This document shows positions 63,428 through 64,000 of a DNA stretch of 64,000 bases, piece by piece. Numbering within the stretch: position 1 is the stretch's first letter; every line of letters begins with the position of its first letter. Source of the DNA: Xylophilus sp042867185 (GTDB lineage: Bacteria > Pseudomonadota > Gammaproteobacteria > Burkholderiales > Burkholderiaceae_C). The notes below the pieces were generated by a model. That model was not told the DNA's origin and did not search any database. It saw only the letters and a program-made list of their open reading frames with translations. Both the position numbers and the translations under genes were made by a program. Location of the stretch: contig JBHZQV010000012.1 in assembly GCA_042867185.1 (NCBI GenBank), positions 61,652-125,651 on the forward strand, written 5' to 3'.

Positions 63428-63449
63428 AAATGATAAATATTTATCATTT
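63428..63449. promoter_or_regulatory. Perfect 22-bp AT-rich palindrome upstream of virK
   Basis: AAATGATAAAT (63428-63438) and its exact inverse ATTTATCATTT (63439-63449), 46 bp before the virK ATG and about 180 bp from uraH. The half-site TGATAAA resembles Fur half-sites but with a two-base, not one-base, centre. Likely operator for a dimeric regulator. Confidence 0.7.
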
Positions 63450-63495
63450 ACCGGCCCATGTCGGGTATATGTATGTCACGTGATGGGAGATTTCC

Positions 63496-63927
63496 ATGCA
63501 ACGCACTGCCGCCATCCTTCTGGCCTTCTCATGTTCACTGCTTGCCCGATCGGCCCTGGCGCACGGGCCGCTCGATAATCTGGCCGATATAGAGCAAGCC
63601 TTGGCCAAGGGTCACGCCGTCTCGGTGTCCATCGACCTGTCGCAGTGCACCGGCAAGGACGGTGCGCCCCCCACCAAGACCCGCGGCGGCCTGCGCATCG
63701 ACGCCTACCGGATCGTGGAGGACGGCACCCTCTCCTTCAGCGATGCCCATTTCACCGTCGCACGCGACGGCCAGCCGATCCAGCAAATGCTGCGCTACCA
63801 GGTACACCCCGACGGCGGCATCGATTTCACGATGTTCGTGTTCAGCCTCCCCGGCTTCGAGGCGCGCCCTCCCGTACTGGCCTACCGGTGCGGAATCAAC
63901 CAGGGCCTTCAATTCAATGCCCGCTAG
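63496..63927 (+). CDS. VirK-family secreted protein
   Basis: A 143-residue periplasmic or secreted protein: signal peptide MQRTAAILLAFSCSLLARSA with cleavage after ALA-H, then the VirK pattern NLADIEQALAKGHAVSVSID, LSQCTGKDG, GLRIDAYRIVEDGTLSFSDA and DGGIDFTMFVFSLPG, ending VLAYRCGINQGLQFNAR. Two Cys (CTG, RCG) can form a disulfide. VirK homologues occur in plant-associated bacteria (Agrobacterium, Xanthomonas, Ralstonia) and are often coregulated with virulence functions; molecular role unknown. A 22-bp palindrome lies in its promoter region. Confidence 0.84.
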   Translation: MQRTAAILLAFSCSLLARSALAHGPLDNLADIEQALAKGHAVSVSIDLSQCTGKDGAPPTKTRGGLRIDAYRIVEDGTLSFSDAHFTVARDGQPIQQMLRYQVHPDGGIDFTMFVFSLPGFEARPPVLAYRCGINQGLQFNAR

Positions 63928-64000
63928 GTGTGAAGCGTCAAGAGGTTGTTTGCAGATTTGAGTCGGGCGATGGGCGCGATGCGCCCGATGCCGCTGTGGG

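Noticed and set aside
63972..63986. GGGCGC-GAT-GCGCCC hairpin near the right edge as a virK terminator
   Set aside because: Only 6 bp, no T run, and the following sequence is cut by the window edge.

Overview
The window is very GC-rich, with third codon positions nearly all G or C, and is densely coded: no gap between genes exceeds about 300 bases. Gene content and order (tandem Bug-type solute receptors, gcdR/gcdH-like block, pyrG-kdsA-eno-ftsB, dedA/mutL-miaA, YuxH-type EAL/HDOD pair) indicate a betaproteobacterium of the Burkholderiales, most likely Comamonadaceae (Acidovorax/Xylophilus/Variovorax neighbourhood). A plant-inducible-promoter (PIP) box in front of a 1341-residue effector-like gene and a VirK-family gene suggest a plant-associated member with a type III secretion system encoded elsewhere. 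No rRNA, tRNA, CRISPR array, transposase, integrase or prophage was seen.

Layout. 0-6.2 kb: organosulfur-type cluster: the end of a peptide-type ABC permease, two SfnB-like flavin oxidoreductases flanking an NtaA/DmoA-type FMN monooxygenase, and a third DszC/SfnB-like gene converging on them. 6.4-8.3 kb: a lipoprotein and a YihY/BrkB membrane protein. 8.5-12.2 kb: glutarate/glutaryl-CoA block (divergent LysR regulator, gcdH, class III CoA-transferase). 12.4-18 kb: small envelope proteins, an atypical SDR, a ferredoxin-reductase, a ribosomal oxygenase-type cupin and an SlyD-like isomerase. 18-26.8 kb: housekeeping core (dut, coaBC, pyrG-kdsA-DUF1330, eno, ftsB, pnuC with a NadR-like kinase, hslO). 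27-31.2 kb: gamma-carbonic anhydrase family protein, DUF455 ferritin-like protein and two tandem degenerate EAL-HDOD signalling proteins. 31.4-38.8 kb: two Bug receptors around xerD, an AEC carrier, queG divergent from tsaE-amiC. 39-43.5 kb: a short glycine-zipper lipoprotein and the effector-like gene. 43.5-51.7 kb: dedA, mutL, a lipoprotein hydrolase, miaA, an ABC ATPase and katG. 51.8-55.5 kb: LysR, benzoylformate decarboxylase and a Bug receptor. 55.7-63.3 kb: steps of purine breakdown and glyoxylate assimilation (hyi, glycerate kinase, puuD, xdhC, uraH) with an EAL-GGDEF protein. 63.5 kb: virK.

The most unusual signal is a family of nine short palindromic repeats (about 45-57 bp: a GCTAT...ATAGC pair followed by two GCCGGC blocks). 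Six lie in or reach into reading frames (coaBC, the NadR-like kinase, mutL, miaA, a Bug receptor, puuD) and are translated there as related peptides, always in one frame per orientation, in the manner of Rickettsia palindromic elements. A second repeat family (about 80-90 bp, three copies) sits directly behind stop codons.
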